From Sphingomonas crocodyli (GTDB lineage: Bacteria > Pseudomonadota > Alphaproteobacteria > Sphingomonadales > Sphingomonadaceae), in NCBI RefSeq assembly GCF_004005865.1, contig NZ_SACN01000007.1, positions 1-26,437 on the forward strand: a stretch of DNA of 26,437 nucleotides, in the 5' to 3' direction. Below are positions 1 through 7,823 of the stretch, in pieces. The position numbers and the translations under genes are program-made. Every line of letters begins with the position of its first letter. Position 1 is the first letter of the stretch. Below the pieces are notes generated by a model that was not told the DNA's origin, searched no databases, and saw only the letters and a list, made by a program, of their open reading frames with translations.

Positions 1-355
1 TGTGTAAGCAGGACAATATGGAACGGCATTAAGTTTACCGACTAACCGTGGCCTCAACGCCCACAGCAGCCGGCCAACCGCCGTCCACACGTCCCTTCAT
101 CAATCCAACAATGTCAAAGAACCGAAACGCCACCTAACCGCCCCGAACCTTGGATCCGGAGGAGATCGTTTCTAACGATCCGATTAGGAGGCGCGGAAGC
201 GAACCGGGAAAACCAACTCACCGCCGCCGGTGAAGGGGCTTCTATGCTCGACCCTGAGTCGGGTCAAGCAATTTTATGACAACCCGATTTCATTTTTTTG
301 GGAAGCCCGAAAACCGGGGGTTTTGGCGGGGTGCGACGGCACCCCGCCATTCGAA
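1..355. other. Left-edge non-coding stretch with inverted repeats
   Basis: I see no convincing gene here; the open frames lack a plausible start or recognisable protein. The first ~130 bases are less G+C-rich than the rest of the window. Two structures stand out. One is a 7-bp inverted repeat, GATCGTT-tct-AACGATC, at 164-180. The other is the strong hairpin at 324-349, listed separately, just past the stop of the export gene. The region may hold the 3' untranslated part of that gene and the upstream part of whatever lies to the left. Confidence 0.5.
324..349 (-). terminator. Hairpin just after the export-protein stop codon
   Basis: An 11-bp perfect stem (324-334 with 339-349, arms rich in G+C) closes a four-base loop, seven bases beyond the stop codon of the wza-like gene. 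A smaller repeat, AAAACC-ggg-GGTTTT at 310-324, abuts it, so the minus-strand transcript passes the long hairpin and then an A-stem-T element. A pure U-tract directly after the main stem is missing, so termination is inferred from position and stem strength. Confidence 0.5.
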
Positions 356-1528
356 TCAGTTCCGAATCTGGTCGCTCACGACCACTGCCGTCAGCACCGG
401 AGCAAAGAGCTGGTTGATGATGCTGACGAATTTGGTGACAGGGCCAGACGCAGCATTCGCGATATAAATCAGATCCTTGTCACGCATTGGGAATGCCTGC
501 GCGATCAGATAGGATTCGGGCCGCATCAGATCGAGCCGGTAGATGATCGGCTTGCCGGCCGCGACCGCCGCCGCATCATAGCGGAAGAGGAACACCGCAC
601 TCGGATCCGCCTGCGCGTCGTTCGGACCACCGACACGGGCCAGTGCTTCGGCAAGCGAAACGCTCGGCGCTTCGAACGGCACCTGCGACACTCGCTGGCT
701 GGCGCCGAACACGCTGTAACTGCGCGGCTCCTTGACCAGTTCCACGCGATCGCCCGGCTGAAGCAGGAGATCATCGGAACTGCTCGGCCGAATATCCCCG
801 AGTCGCATAGCGACGGTTTGACCGGCGCGGGTGAGCCGCACGGTCGTATCATCGCTGGCGATTCTGGCACCGCCGGACACCGCGAGGGTATCAAGAATAT
901 GTTCGCGCGCAGCAGTAAGTTGCTGCCTACCGGGACGAGCTACATCGCCGAACAAGTACACGCTGTTCGCCGGACTAGAGACAATCGTTACCAGCGCCTG
1001 TGGATTTTGCGACTTACCAGCAAAAGCCTGCTCAATCATGCGCTGAACGTCGTAAGCGGTGCTACCCGCAACCTGCAGCCTGCCAGCATAAGGCAAGCGA
1101 ATCGTGCCATCGCTGGCCACTGTAAGTGGCCCGAAACGCCGCGCAGTAGCAGCGCCGCTCTCGACCGCCGGCCCGGCTCCAGCTGCGGTCTCACCCAAAC
1201 CTGAAGGCGAACCGAACAAGGTCACTCCAACTTCGTAGAGATTGATCTGCAATTCGTCGCCCGGCGCGATGCGATCGACCCTGGCGTCCTGCGCCAGCGG
1301 AGCAAAACGTCCCTCGGTGGTCGGGCCGGTCGCACCCGCAAGCTGGCGAAACGCCGTCGCGTCGAGATTGACGATCTGGAAACCGAGCCCACGAGGATCA
1401 TTCGCCGCGGCCCGGACCTTACCCGCGGTGGGGCCACTGGAGGGAAGGGACGCGCATCCCGAAAGCATGATCGCGAGCGCAAGAGACGTAGCCGGCAAAC
1501 GCGAACGGCGAAGCAGTTTAGACAGCAT
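356..1528 (-). CDS. Polysaccharide export outer-membrane lipoprotein (Wza-like, SLBB)
   Basis: This is a 390-residue protein of the polysaccharide biosynthesis/export family, which forms the outer-membrane channel for capsule or exopolysaccharide. The chosen ATG gives a lipoprotein signal peptide with lipobox LSGC (Cys25). An upstream in-frame ATG at 1591 would add 21 residues that spoil the signal, and an AAGG lies six bases before the chosen start. The N-terminal export domain includes DRIAPGDELQINLYE and GTIRLPYAGRLQVAG. SLBB-type segments follow (SVYLFGDVARPGRQQL; a second after RSYSVFGA). The C-terminal hydrophobic stretch (about FVSIINQLFAPVLTAVVV) resembles the membrane helix of Wza-type channels. 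It is divergent from the epimerase at 1700 across a 171-bp spacer. No co-polymerase or kinase gene is visible in the window. Family assignment is firm; the exported polymer is unknown. Confidence 0.9.
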   Translation of the reverse strand: MLSKLLRRSRLPATSLALAIMLSGCASLPSSGPTAGKVRAAANDPRGLGFQIVNLDATAFRQLAGATGPTTEGRFAPLAQDARVDRIAPGDELQINLYEVGVTLFGSPSGLGETAAGAGPAVESGAATARRFGPLTVASDGTIRLPYAGRLQVAGSTAYDVQRMIEQAFAGKSQNPQALVTIVSSPANSVYLFGDVARPGRQQLTAAREHILDTLAVSGGARIASDDTTVRLTRAGQTVAMRLGDIRPSSSDDLLLQPGDRVELVKEPRSYSVFGASQRVSQVPFEAPSVSLAEALARVGGPNDAQADPSAVFLFRYDAAAVAAGKPIIYRLDLMRPESYLIAQAFPMRDKDLIYIANAASGPVTKFVSIINQLFAPVLTAVVVSDQIRN

Positions 1529-1642
1529 GGAAAGCCTTGTGATCAGACCCCGAGGGTGAATTGCGATCGCCGCTTTGCCGCAACTTCGCACGAAAGGAAA
1601 TATCGGCTGTGATCACTTCATGGTCCACATCGGGGGGCGGAC

Positions 1643-1670
1643 TTGCGAAAGCGCTCAATTGATCGATAAT
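1643..1670 (+). promoter_or_regulatory. Candidate sigma70-type promoter of the epimerase gene
   Basis: TTGCGA (1643-1648) and GATAAT (1665-1670) are separated by 16 bases, which would place the transcription start near 1677, about 23 bases before the ATG at 1700. Matches to the consensus are 4/6 and 5/6. The element sits in the spacer between the divergent export and epimerase genes. No experimental support; pattern match only. Confidence 0.4.
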
Positions 1671-1699
1671 TTCGGTTCCGTGTTGGGGGGCGGAAACGG

Positions 1700-2858
1700 A
1701 TGCGCAAGCCGGTGATCCTGTGCGTGGTCGGCACGCGGCCGGAAGCGATCAAGATGGCGCCGGTGGTGCTGGCCCTGCGCGCCCGTGGCGATCTTTCGAC
1801 GATGATCGTTTCCACCGGGCAACATCGCGATCTCGTCGCACCACAACTCGCGCATTTCGGCCTGACCGCCGATATCGATCTGGGGATTGCCACTGATGGC
1901 CACACGCTCGGGGCTCAACTCGGCCGACTGATCCAGGCGCTCGATGCCTGCCTTGGCACGACCCTGCCTGATCTCGTGATCGGCCAAGGCGACACATTGT
2001 CGGCCTACGCCGCGGCATTGTCTGCTTTCTACCGCCAGATCCCGTTCGCCCATGTCGAAGCCGGCCTGCGCACCGGCCGCCTCGACAGCCCGTTTCCCGA
2101 GGAAATGCACCGGCAGGCGATCGCGATCGCGACCCGACTGCATTTCGCGCCCACAAGATCGGCCGCGCAGCGACTAGCGGCCGAAGGCATCGCACAGGAT
2201 TGCATCCTGACCACCGGCAACAGCGTAATCGATGCCCTGCTCCACATTTCAGAACGGCTCGAACCCAAGCCACATGCCCGCCCGTCGATCCTGTTCACGC
2301 TCCATCGCCGCGAAAGTATCGACCGAGCCGATCAGATCTTTTCGGCACTCGGCCGGATTGCACGGAGCCGGCCCGATGTGGACATCGTCTATCCGGTCCA
2401 TCCGCCGGCCCGATGTGGACATCGTCTATCCGGTCCATCCCAATCCCGCCTTTCACGATCGCGCTCACCGTCAGTTGGGGCGGATCGCCAATATCCGGCT
2501 GACTGCGCCTTTCGATTATCCCGATCTGATCGCGGCGATGGCGGCGTCGCTGCTCGTCGTCACCGACAGCGGCGGCATTCAGGAGGAGGCGCCCGCGCTG
2601 GGCAGGCCGGTGCTGGTGTTGCGCGAGGTCAGCGAAAGGATGGAGGCCGTCGAAAGCGGCGCGGCACTGCTGATCGGCACCGGCGGCGATCGAATAGCGA
2701 GCGAGACACTGCGCCTGATCGATTGCGCCGCCAGTCGCGCACGCATGGTCGTGGGCGGATCACCTTATGGCGACGGGCGGGCCAGCACGCGGATCGCATC
2801 CGCCTGCGCGCGCTATCTGGGCGTCGCGCCCGACCTGATCGTCGACGAGTTCGGCTGA
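1700..2858 (+). pseudogene. wecB: UDP-N-acetylglucosamine 2-epimerase, frameshifted by 37-bp duplication
   Basis: The family interconverts UDP-GlcNAc and UDP-ManNAc for surface polysaccharides. Family motifs run through two frames. Frame one (from 1700) has GTRPEAIKMAPVV, STGQHRD, GQGDT, HVEAGLRTG, PEEMHRQ, TGNSVIDAL and LHRRES. Frame three continues with DIVYPVHPNPAFHD, VTDSGGIQEEAP and ERMEAVESGAA, ending at 2858. The break is a perfect tandem duplication of 37 bases (2367-2403 and 2404-2440). Because 37 is not a multiple of three, the first frame runs into an unrelated tail ending at 2914. Removing one copy restores a continuous protein of about 373 residues, the usual family length. The gene is either recently inactivated, phase-variable, or affected by an assembly error. 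A G-rich ribosome-binding region precedes the ATG. Confidence 0.88.
2367..2440 (+). repeat. Perfect 37-bp tandem duplication inside wecB
   Basis: Bases 2367-2403 and 2404-2440 are identical. Identity stops exactly at the edges (a versus c on the left, g versus c on the right). Copy one encodes the RPDVDIVYPVHP segment in the original frame; copy two encodes the same segment in the frame that leads to the true C-terminus. Confidence 0.97.
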
Positions 2859-2862
2859 CCGA

Positions 2863-4752
2863 TCAGGCGGCCGCGGGTTGCAACGTGAGCGCGGCTTCGT
2901 CCTCCGGCGGCTGATCGAAGCGGATCGAGTCGGCCGGCGACAACAATATGCCACGCCGCACGAGCCAGTCGCCGACCGACGCACGCGAACTGAGCCAGGC
3001 CGTGGCGGGCGCGAGCAGCAGGCCCAGCGCGACCGGCAGCGTCCAGATCGACCCGTCGACGCCGGCGGCGATCCCGCCCATCAGCAGCGCGCCCAACGCC
3101 AGATGCCAGCGATAATAACGCAGCGCCTCCCCGAACAGCAGCCCTTCGGTCTCGCGCCGCTGGGGGGACCAGCCGCTGTGCCGCCCGCGCAGGATGCTGA
3201 CGATCGCCATCGTCTGGGTCAGCATGGTGACCGGCGCGGTCACGATCGAGATCAGGATTTCGACCGCGACGCCGCGCAGCACCTTGCGCCAGCCGCCCAG
3301 ACTCTTGAGCAGAGCATCGTCGAGGCTGAGCGCCGCCAGCGCCACCACCTTCGGCCCGAACAGGAAGATCAGCGTCAGCGTCAGCAGCCAACCCGACGAG
3401 ATCAGCAGGAAGCCGTCGAAATCGGCGCGCACCTGTTCGAATATTCCCGCAAAGATCAGCAGCAGCCAGAGCGGCGAGGTGAGATAGGCCGATGCGCCCA
3501 TCACCAGTTGCAGCCGGCTGATCCAGTGCAGGCCGCGCGTGTGCAGCAGCCGCAGATGCTGGAGATTGCCCTGGCACCAGCGCCGATCGCGGATCGCATG
3601 ATCGATCATCGTCGGCGGATATTCTTCATAGGTGCCGTCGGACAGCATCACCAGATGCACCGCCCAGCCGCGCCGCCGCAGCAAGGCGGCCTCGACCATG
3701 TCGTGGCTCATGATATGGCCGCCCAGCAGCACATCTTCGTCGAGCGCGGGCAGGCCGCAGCTTTCGGCGAAGGCGCGGCAGCGCACGATCGCATTGTGGC
3801 CCCAGAAGGTCGCCTCTGTCCCCGACCACCAGCGCAGTCCCGCCGATCCGACCGGGCCGTAGAGCGCCGCCGCAAACTGGTGCCAGCGCGCGAACATCGT
3901 GCGACCGTTGAGCAAGGCTGGCACCGTCTGGATCAGGCCGATGCCCGGCCGTGCCTCCATCGCGGTGGCGAGACGCACCATCGCCGCGCCGCTCATCAGG
4001 CTGTCGGCGTCGAGCACGATCATATGATCGTAGCCGCCACCGAAGCGCCGCACCCAATCGCCGATATTGCCGGGCTTGCGCGCGGTGTTGAGCTTGCGGC
4101 GGCGATAATAGACGGCGGACGCGCTTTCGGCGCGCAGCTGCCGGAAGGCGGGATGTTCGCGCGCCAGCGCCTCTTCGGCCGAATCGCTCAGGATGAAGAA
4201 GTCGAACCGGTCGGCGGCGCCGATCGCGGCGATCGATTCCGACATCAGACGGAGACGACGGAAAACCGCCTGCACATCCTCATTATAGATCGGCATCAAG
4301 ACGGCGGTGCGTGTGGTAGGCAGCGACAGTTTCATCGCCGGCCCCGGCACCATCGGCCCGCGCGCCAGCATCACGAAGAAACCCGCCACCGCGTTCAGAA
4401 AGCCGAAGGCGATCCACGCGAACAGGCCGAAGAACAACAGGAAGAAACCCGCGTCGATAAGGTCGACCCCGTCCGACTGGAGCGGGGTGAACATTTCCTG
4501 CGCCGCCAGCAGGCCGCACAGGAAACTGCCGATGATCAGGAAGGCGCGGCGCAGAACCAGCGAACGCAGCGGCTGTTCCTGATCCACCTGCACGGTCGGC
4601 AGCGCGCCGAAATCCTGGATCGGCATTTCGATCGGGGTTTCGGGCGGCAGATCGGCATGGGTGGTGGGGCCGGGATCGATGCTGACATCGGTGCCGAACG
4701 GGGCGTCATCGGCCTCGTTTTTGTTCACTTCGTTCATCCGCGCGTCATGCAT
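2863..4752 (-). CDS. opgH: Glucans biosynthesis glucosyltransferase MdoH/OpgH
   Basis: This inner-membrane family-2 glycosyltransferase polymerises glucose from UDP-glucose and passes the chain to the periplasm for osmoregulated periplasmic glucan. Two membrane helices (about 70-90 and 100-130) precede the cytosolic catalytic domain, which shows PIYNED (154-159), FFILSDSAEEA (185-195), the DxD pair D248/D250, LDED around D340 and RDRRW (388-392) before QGN. More helices follow from about 415. At 629 residues it is shorter than enterobacterial OpgH, mainly at the N-terminus. The first ATG (4752) has no strong ribosome-binding site; an alternative ATG lies five codons on (4737). The gene follows opgG/opgD by 125 bp in the same direction, the usual opgGH order. 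The stop lies four bases from the end of the wecB pseudogene on the other strand. Confidence 0.93.
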   Translation of the reverse strand: MHDARMNEVNKNEADDAPFGTDVSIDPGPTTHADLPPETPIEMPIQDFGALPTVQVDQEQPLRSLVLRRAFLIIGSFLCGLLAAQEMFTPLQSDGVDLIDAGFFLLFFGLFAWIAFGFLNAVAGFFVMLARGPMVPGPAMKLSLPTTRTAVLMPIYNEDVQAVFRRLRLMSESIAAIGAADRFDFFILSDSAEEALAREHPAFRQLRAESASAVYYRRRKLNTARKPGNIGDWVRRFGGGYDHMIVLDADSLMSGAAMVRLATAMEARPGIGLIQTVPALLNGRTMFARWHQFAAALYGPVGSAGLRWWSGTEATFWGHNAIVRCRAFAESCGLPALDEDVLLGGHIMSHDMVEAALLRRRGWAVHLVMLSDGTYEEYPPTMIDHAIRDRRWCQGNLQHLRLLHTRGLHWISRLQLVMGASAYLTSPLWLLLIFAGIFEQVRADFDGFLLISSGWLLTLTLIFLFGPKVVALAALSLDDALLKSLGGWRKVLRGVAVEILISIVTAPVTMLTQTMAIVSILRGRHSGWSPQRRETEGLLFGEALRYYRWHLALGALLMGGIAAGVDGSIWTLPVALGLLLAPATAWLSSRASVGDWLVRRGILLSPADSIRFDQPPEDEAALTLQPAAA

Positions 4753-4822
4753 GCAAAACTTCGGTCGCCCCTGGGCCGCGGAAAATCCAGCAAAAAGGTG
4801 TCAATGCGCGCCCAGACGCCCC

Positions 4823-4845
4823 AACAGACGGGCCTGCCGTCTGTT
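4823..4845 (-). promoter_or_regulatory. Hairpin in the opgG/D-opgH intergenic spacer
   Basis: AACAGACGG (4823-4831) and CCGTCTGTT (4837-4845) form a perfect 9-bp stem with a five-base loop, midway between the stop of the upstream glucan gene and the start of opgH. No T-tract follows on the minus strand, so it is not a clear intrinsic terminator. It could be an RNA-processing or partial-attenuation element that sets the opgG:opgH ratio. Confidence 0.5.
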
Positions 4846-4877
4846 CCGTTCGCCAGGCGATCAACAAAAGCGGCCGA

Positions 4878-6398
4878 TCAGTAAAATTGCTGGATCAGCG
4901 TTTCCGTGATGGCCCGATCGCCGATCTCCAGCGTCGCGCGCAGGTTCACCGGCTGCTTCTCCATCGATCGATCGACGATCAGCCGCCAGCGGTTCGTGGT
5001 GCCGACCACCGGATAGGCATCGGCCGAAATCACCTTGCCGCGATCGACGCCGACCACCGCGCGGACGCCCGAATTGCGATCGAGGCCCTTGAGCGACGCA
5101 CCTTCGAAATCGACCACCAGCCGCTGAGCATTGGGGATCGGATCATGGCCCGGCCGCCCGGCGATGCCCGTCCAGCGATCGACGACGCGCGCGAGCGGAT
5201 CGGCATCGGGCTCGCCCCCGATCCAGCGCAGCCGATAGTCGAAGGTCAGCGATGTGCCCGCCTTCACCGGCGCCGAAGGGCTCCAGAAGGCGACGATATT
5301 GTCGTCGACCTCGCGCTGCGTCGGGATTTCGTAGAGCGAGACGGCGCCCGCGCCCCAATCGCCCTTCGGTTCGACCCACAGGCTCGGCCGCTTGTGATAG
5401 AAGACGCCGTCATCCTGATAATGATCGAAGTCGCGATCGCGCTGGAGCAGGCCGAAGCCGCGCGGGTTTTCGTCCGAGAAACTGTTGATCGTCGCGCGCG
5501 GCGGATTGCCCAGCGGGCGGCAGAGGCGCTCGCCCGCGCCGTTATGCACCACCAGACAATCCGAATCGTGGATTTCGGGGCGCCAGTCGATCGCCTGCGG
5601 GCGATTGCCCTCGTCATACCAGAACATGCTGGTCAGCGGGGCGATGCCCAGCCGCTCGACATCCTTGCGGAAGAAGAGTTCGCAGCTGACGTCCTGCACG
5701 ACACCCTTGGGCCGCTGGTCGCGATTGACGAAGCGATAGGCGCCGACGACGCTCGGCCCTTCGAGCAGGGCATAGATGGTGATCGATCCGGGCGCCTCGC
5801 GCGCGACCCAGAAGGATGTGAACTGCGGAAACTCTTCGCGCCCGTCGATCCCCGTGTCGATCGCCAGCCCGCGCGCCGACAGGCCATATTGGTCGAGCGC
5901 ACCCGCCGACCGGAAATAGGAGGCGCCGAGGAAAGCGAGCCAGTCGCCCACCCCGCCCTTGTTGATCAGGCGCAGCCCCGCAACGCCGTCGAGCGGCTTG
6001 GGCGCCGGCCCCTCGCCGGGGACGATTTCGAACAAGGCGCCTTCATGTTCGACGTGGCGCGCCATGCCCTTGGTGACGACGAACAGTTCGACCGGCGAAT
6101 TGGCATAGCGCGACAGCGGGAACAGCCGCATGCCATAGCCATCATCGGCCCCGATCGTCCGATCGGCGCGATACTGGATCCGGTTGACCGCGTCATAATC
6201 GATCGCCTGCGCGGCGGGCACCGGTTTGGGCAGCGGGCGCGGCTTGCCGGTCGCGAGCGACTTCGCATGGCCTTGCAACCATTCCCACGAAAAGGGCTGG
6301 CCCTTGGCCAGTGACGGGGTTGCCGCCCCTGCGCGCGCCGCCAGCGCCCAGGCAAGCGTGGTACCGATGAGCCCAAGGCTCTGTCGCCGATCGATCAT
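4878..6398 (-). CDS. Periplasmic glucan biosynthesis protein MdoG/MdoD (OpgG/OpgD)
   Basis: This 506-residue protein of the OpgG/OpgD family acts in the periplasm on nascent glucan chains made by OpgH. The N-terminus MIDRRQSLGLIG plus a hydrophobic stretch ending at AARAGA looks like a Tat-type signal (RR followed by polar and hydrophobic residues), a feature more typical of OpgD than OpgG. Family segments include QGHAKSLA, NRIQYRADRTIG, GDWLAFLGASYFRSAG, FTSFWVAREAPG, LTSMFWYDEGN, SDCLVVHNGAGE and the C-terminal immunoglobulin-like part. The paired gene opgH downstream supports the assignment. Whether it is functionally OpgG or OpgD cannot be settled from sequence alone. GGGGAAGG immediately upstream of the ATG is a plausible ribosome-binding site. 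Confidence 0.9.
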   Translation of the reverse strand: MIDRRQSLGLIGTTLAWALAARAGAATPSLAKGQPFSWEWLQGHAKSLATGKPRPLPKPVPAAQAIDYDAVNRIQYRADRTIGADDGYGMRLFPLSRYANSPVELFVVTKGMARHVEHEGALFEIVPGEGPAPKPLDGVAGLRLINKGGVGDWLAFLGASYFRSAGALDQYGLSARGLAIDTGIDGREEFPQFTSFWVAREAPGSITIYALLEGPSVVGAYRFVNRDQRPKGVVQDVSCELFFRKDVERLGIAPLTSMFWYDEGNRPQAIDWRPEIHDSDCLVVHNGAGERLCRPLGNPPRATINSFSDENPRGFGLLQRDRDFDHYQDDGVFYHKRPSLWVEPKGDWGAGAVSLYEIPTQREVDDNIVAFWSPSAPVKAGTSLTFDYRLRWIGGEPDADPLARVVDRWTGIAGRPGHDPIPNAQRLVVDFEGASLKGLDRNSGVRAVVGVDRGKVISADAYPVVGTTNRWRLIVDRSMEKQPVNLRATLEIGDRAITETLIQQFY

Positions 6399-6442
6399 GC
6401 CTTCCCCATTTCAGATCGTTTCGTTGCCGTCCAGACGTGCGA

Positions 6443-6474
6443 ACGCCGCCCGGCCCTGTCGGGTCGGACGGCGT
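6443..6474 (-). terminator. G+C-rich hairpin downstream of the ompA-like gene
   Basis: The stem pairs 6443-6456 with 6461-6474 around a TGTC loop, with one mismatch (c6449/a6468) and one G-T pair. It lies about 30 bases past the stop of the OmpA-like gene and upstream of the glucan operon, all read leftward. There is only a short pyrimidine run after it, so termination is likely from position but not certain. Confidence 0.45.
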
Positions 6475-6504
6475 CGCGTTTATGCGTCGGTTCGGCGCAG
6501 CGGA

Positions 6505-7347
6505 TCAGCGCAGCGCCGCGAAGCTGGCGGCCTGCTGCCCCACCAGCGTCACTTCGACGCGGCGATTCTGCTGGCGGCCTGCCGCATTCATATTGTCCGC
6601 GACCGGCGTGGATTCGCCGTGGCCGACGGCGGTGACGCGATCGGGCGCGACACCCATGCCGCCCAGCGCGGTCCGCACGGCGGCGGCGCGGTTTTCCGAC
6701 AGGGTCTGGTTATAGGCGTCCGAACCCTGGCTGTCGGTATGGCCGTCGATCCGAACCTTCACGTTCGGATTGGCCTGCAGATAGGCGGCCAGCGGACGAA
6801 GCCGTTCGGCAGCGCCGGGCTTCAGATCGGCCTTGCCGGTCTGGAACACGACATCCTGCAGAACCAGCGTCGCACCCAACTGGGTCTGCTGGAGCTGATA
6901 GTCGCGCATCGCCTGCTTGACGCGATCGGCTTCGGCACGCGCCGCCTGGGCATCGGCCTGGGCGGCAGCCGCATTGGCCTGCGCATTCTGAAGCTGGGCA
7001 TCGTTCCGCGCCTTGGCATCGGCCTGCGCGGTATCGAGATCCTTCTTGGCCATCGCGACGCGAGCGCGGGTGCGCGCGGTTTCGAGCAAAGTGTCGATCT
7101 CACCCGCCACCGCCTCGGCCTGGCCGGCCTTGTCGTTGTCGAGCTTCTTGTCGAGCGCGGCGATCCGATCGCGCGCCTTGGCGATCTCGGCCGATCCGAA
7201 CTCGGCCACGCCGGGTTCGGCGGCGGCCACCGCGATCTTCTCACGATACTGGTCGGTCACCAGCTTGTCGGTCTTGTCGGCGAGCGCCGGCACCGCCATC
7301 GCGGCGAGCGCGGTCGCGCCCACCAGGCGGATCATCATCCGGTTCAT
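6505..7347 (-). CDS. OmpA-family periplasmic/outer-membrane protein with coiled-coil region
   Basis: The protein has 280 residues. A signal peptide (cleavage near ALA-DKTDK, about residue 23) is followed by a long Ala/Gln/Asp-rich helical region (about 50-155) likely to form a coiled coil, then a C-terminal OmpA peptidoglycan-binding domain (about 160-268). That domain has DVVFQTGKADLKPGA, DGHTDSQGSDAYNQ and NRRVEV. D205 and R220 correspond to the Asp/Arg pair that binds diaminopimelate in OmpA. There is no beta-barrel, so it probably anchors something to the cell wall. The ATG is preceded by GAGGAGAG at good spacing. It lies 11 bases after the DUF4398 gene, so the two are almost certainly co-transcribed. 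Such pairs are common in Gram-negatives; the exact role is not established. Confidence 0.88.
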   Translation of the reverse strand: MNRMMIRLVGATALAAMAVPALADKTDKLVTDQYREKIAVAAAEPGVAEFGSAEIAKARDRIAALDKKLDNDKAGQAEAVAGEIDTLLETARTRARVAMAKKDLDTAQADAKARNDAQLQNAQANAAAAQADAQAARAEADRVKQAMRDYQLQQTQLGATLVLQDVVFQTGKADLKPGAAERLRPLAAYLQANPNVKVRIDGHTDSQGSDAYNQTLSENRAAAVRTALGGMGVAPDRVTAVGHGESTPVADNMNAAGRQQNRRVEVTLVGQQAASFAALR

Positions 7348-7358
7348 AGTATCTCTCC

Positions 7359-7700
7359 TCAGCGGGTAGCCAGCTTGTCGCGCTCGCCTTCGATCGTGCG
7401 AAGCTCGGCGGTCGACGACGCGAGGTCGGCGAGGGCATCGGCCTGACGCGCCTGCGCCAGTGCCGCACGGTCCTTGCCCTTCTTGAACTGGACCATCGCC
7501 TCATCGAGCGCGGTGCGCGCGCGGGCCTGGATATCGGCCGCCTGCCCACCGACGCCTGCCTTTTCGCCGGCATCGATCTTGGCGCGCGCAGCCGCAATCG
7601 CGACGCGCGCTTCATCTTCATCCCCCGCCCACGCGGTCGCCGGCATCACCGCCGCCGCCAGGCTCGCCGCGGCGAGCCCCATCGTCACAATCCTGCGCAT
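7359..7700 (-). CDS. DUF4398-type periplasmic protein
   Basis: A 113-residue protein with a signal peptide (hydrophobic 6-22, cleavage near TAWA-GDED) followed by an all-helical, Ala-rich mature part. The pattern EARVAIAAARAKIDAGEKAG ... ARTALDEAMVQFKKGKDRAALAQARQADALADLA is typical of DUF4398. No catalytic motif is visible. AAGGAG lies at proper distance from the ATG. The gene starts a two-gene operon with the OmpA-like gene, and the two helical proteins may interact in the periplasm. It is divergent from the aspartyl-protease-like gene at 7824 across 123 bp. Confidence 0.8.
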   Translation of the reverse strand: MRRIVTMGLAAASLAAAVMPATAWAGDEDEARVAIAAARAKIDAGEKAGVGGQAADIQARARTALDEAMVQFKKGKDRAALAQARQADALADLASSTAELRTIEGERDKLATR

Positions 7701-7823
7701 TTTGTGAACTCCTTCGTGTCAGGACGGCGATCAAAACCCGCCGATCCATCGGGGGTTCCCCTGCTTGTAGAGAAACGACGCGAGGCGTAGTCTGCGTTCA
7801 TCTAAGAGAAAGGGAGAGGGTCA

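Noticed and set aside
345..360. TTCGAAT resembling a tRNA T-loop next to a G+C stem
   Set aside because: No acceptor, anticodon or D arm can be drawn around it; the site is the end of the wza-like gene and its hairpin.
1700..2914. A functional 404-residue epimerase in one frame
   Set aside because: After residue ~234 the frame becomes Arg-rich with no family motifs, while the remaining motifs continue in another frame directly after the 37-bp duplication.
2878..4884. Very long open frame (about 670 codons) on the plus strand opposite opgH
   Set aside because: It is antisense to a gene with firm family motifs; its translation is low-complexity Arg/Gln/His-rich, the usual mirror of high-G+C coding sequence. 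The same applies to open frames at 4887-6314, 11737-13455 and 17964-19391 (+) and 7821-8963 (-).
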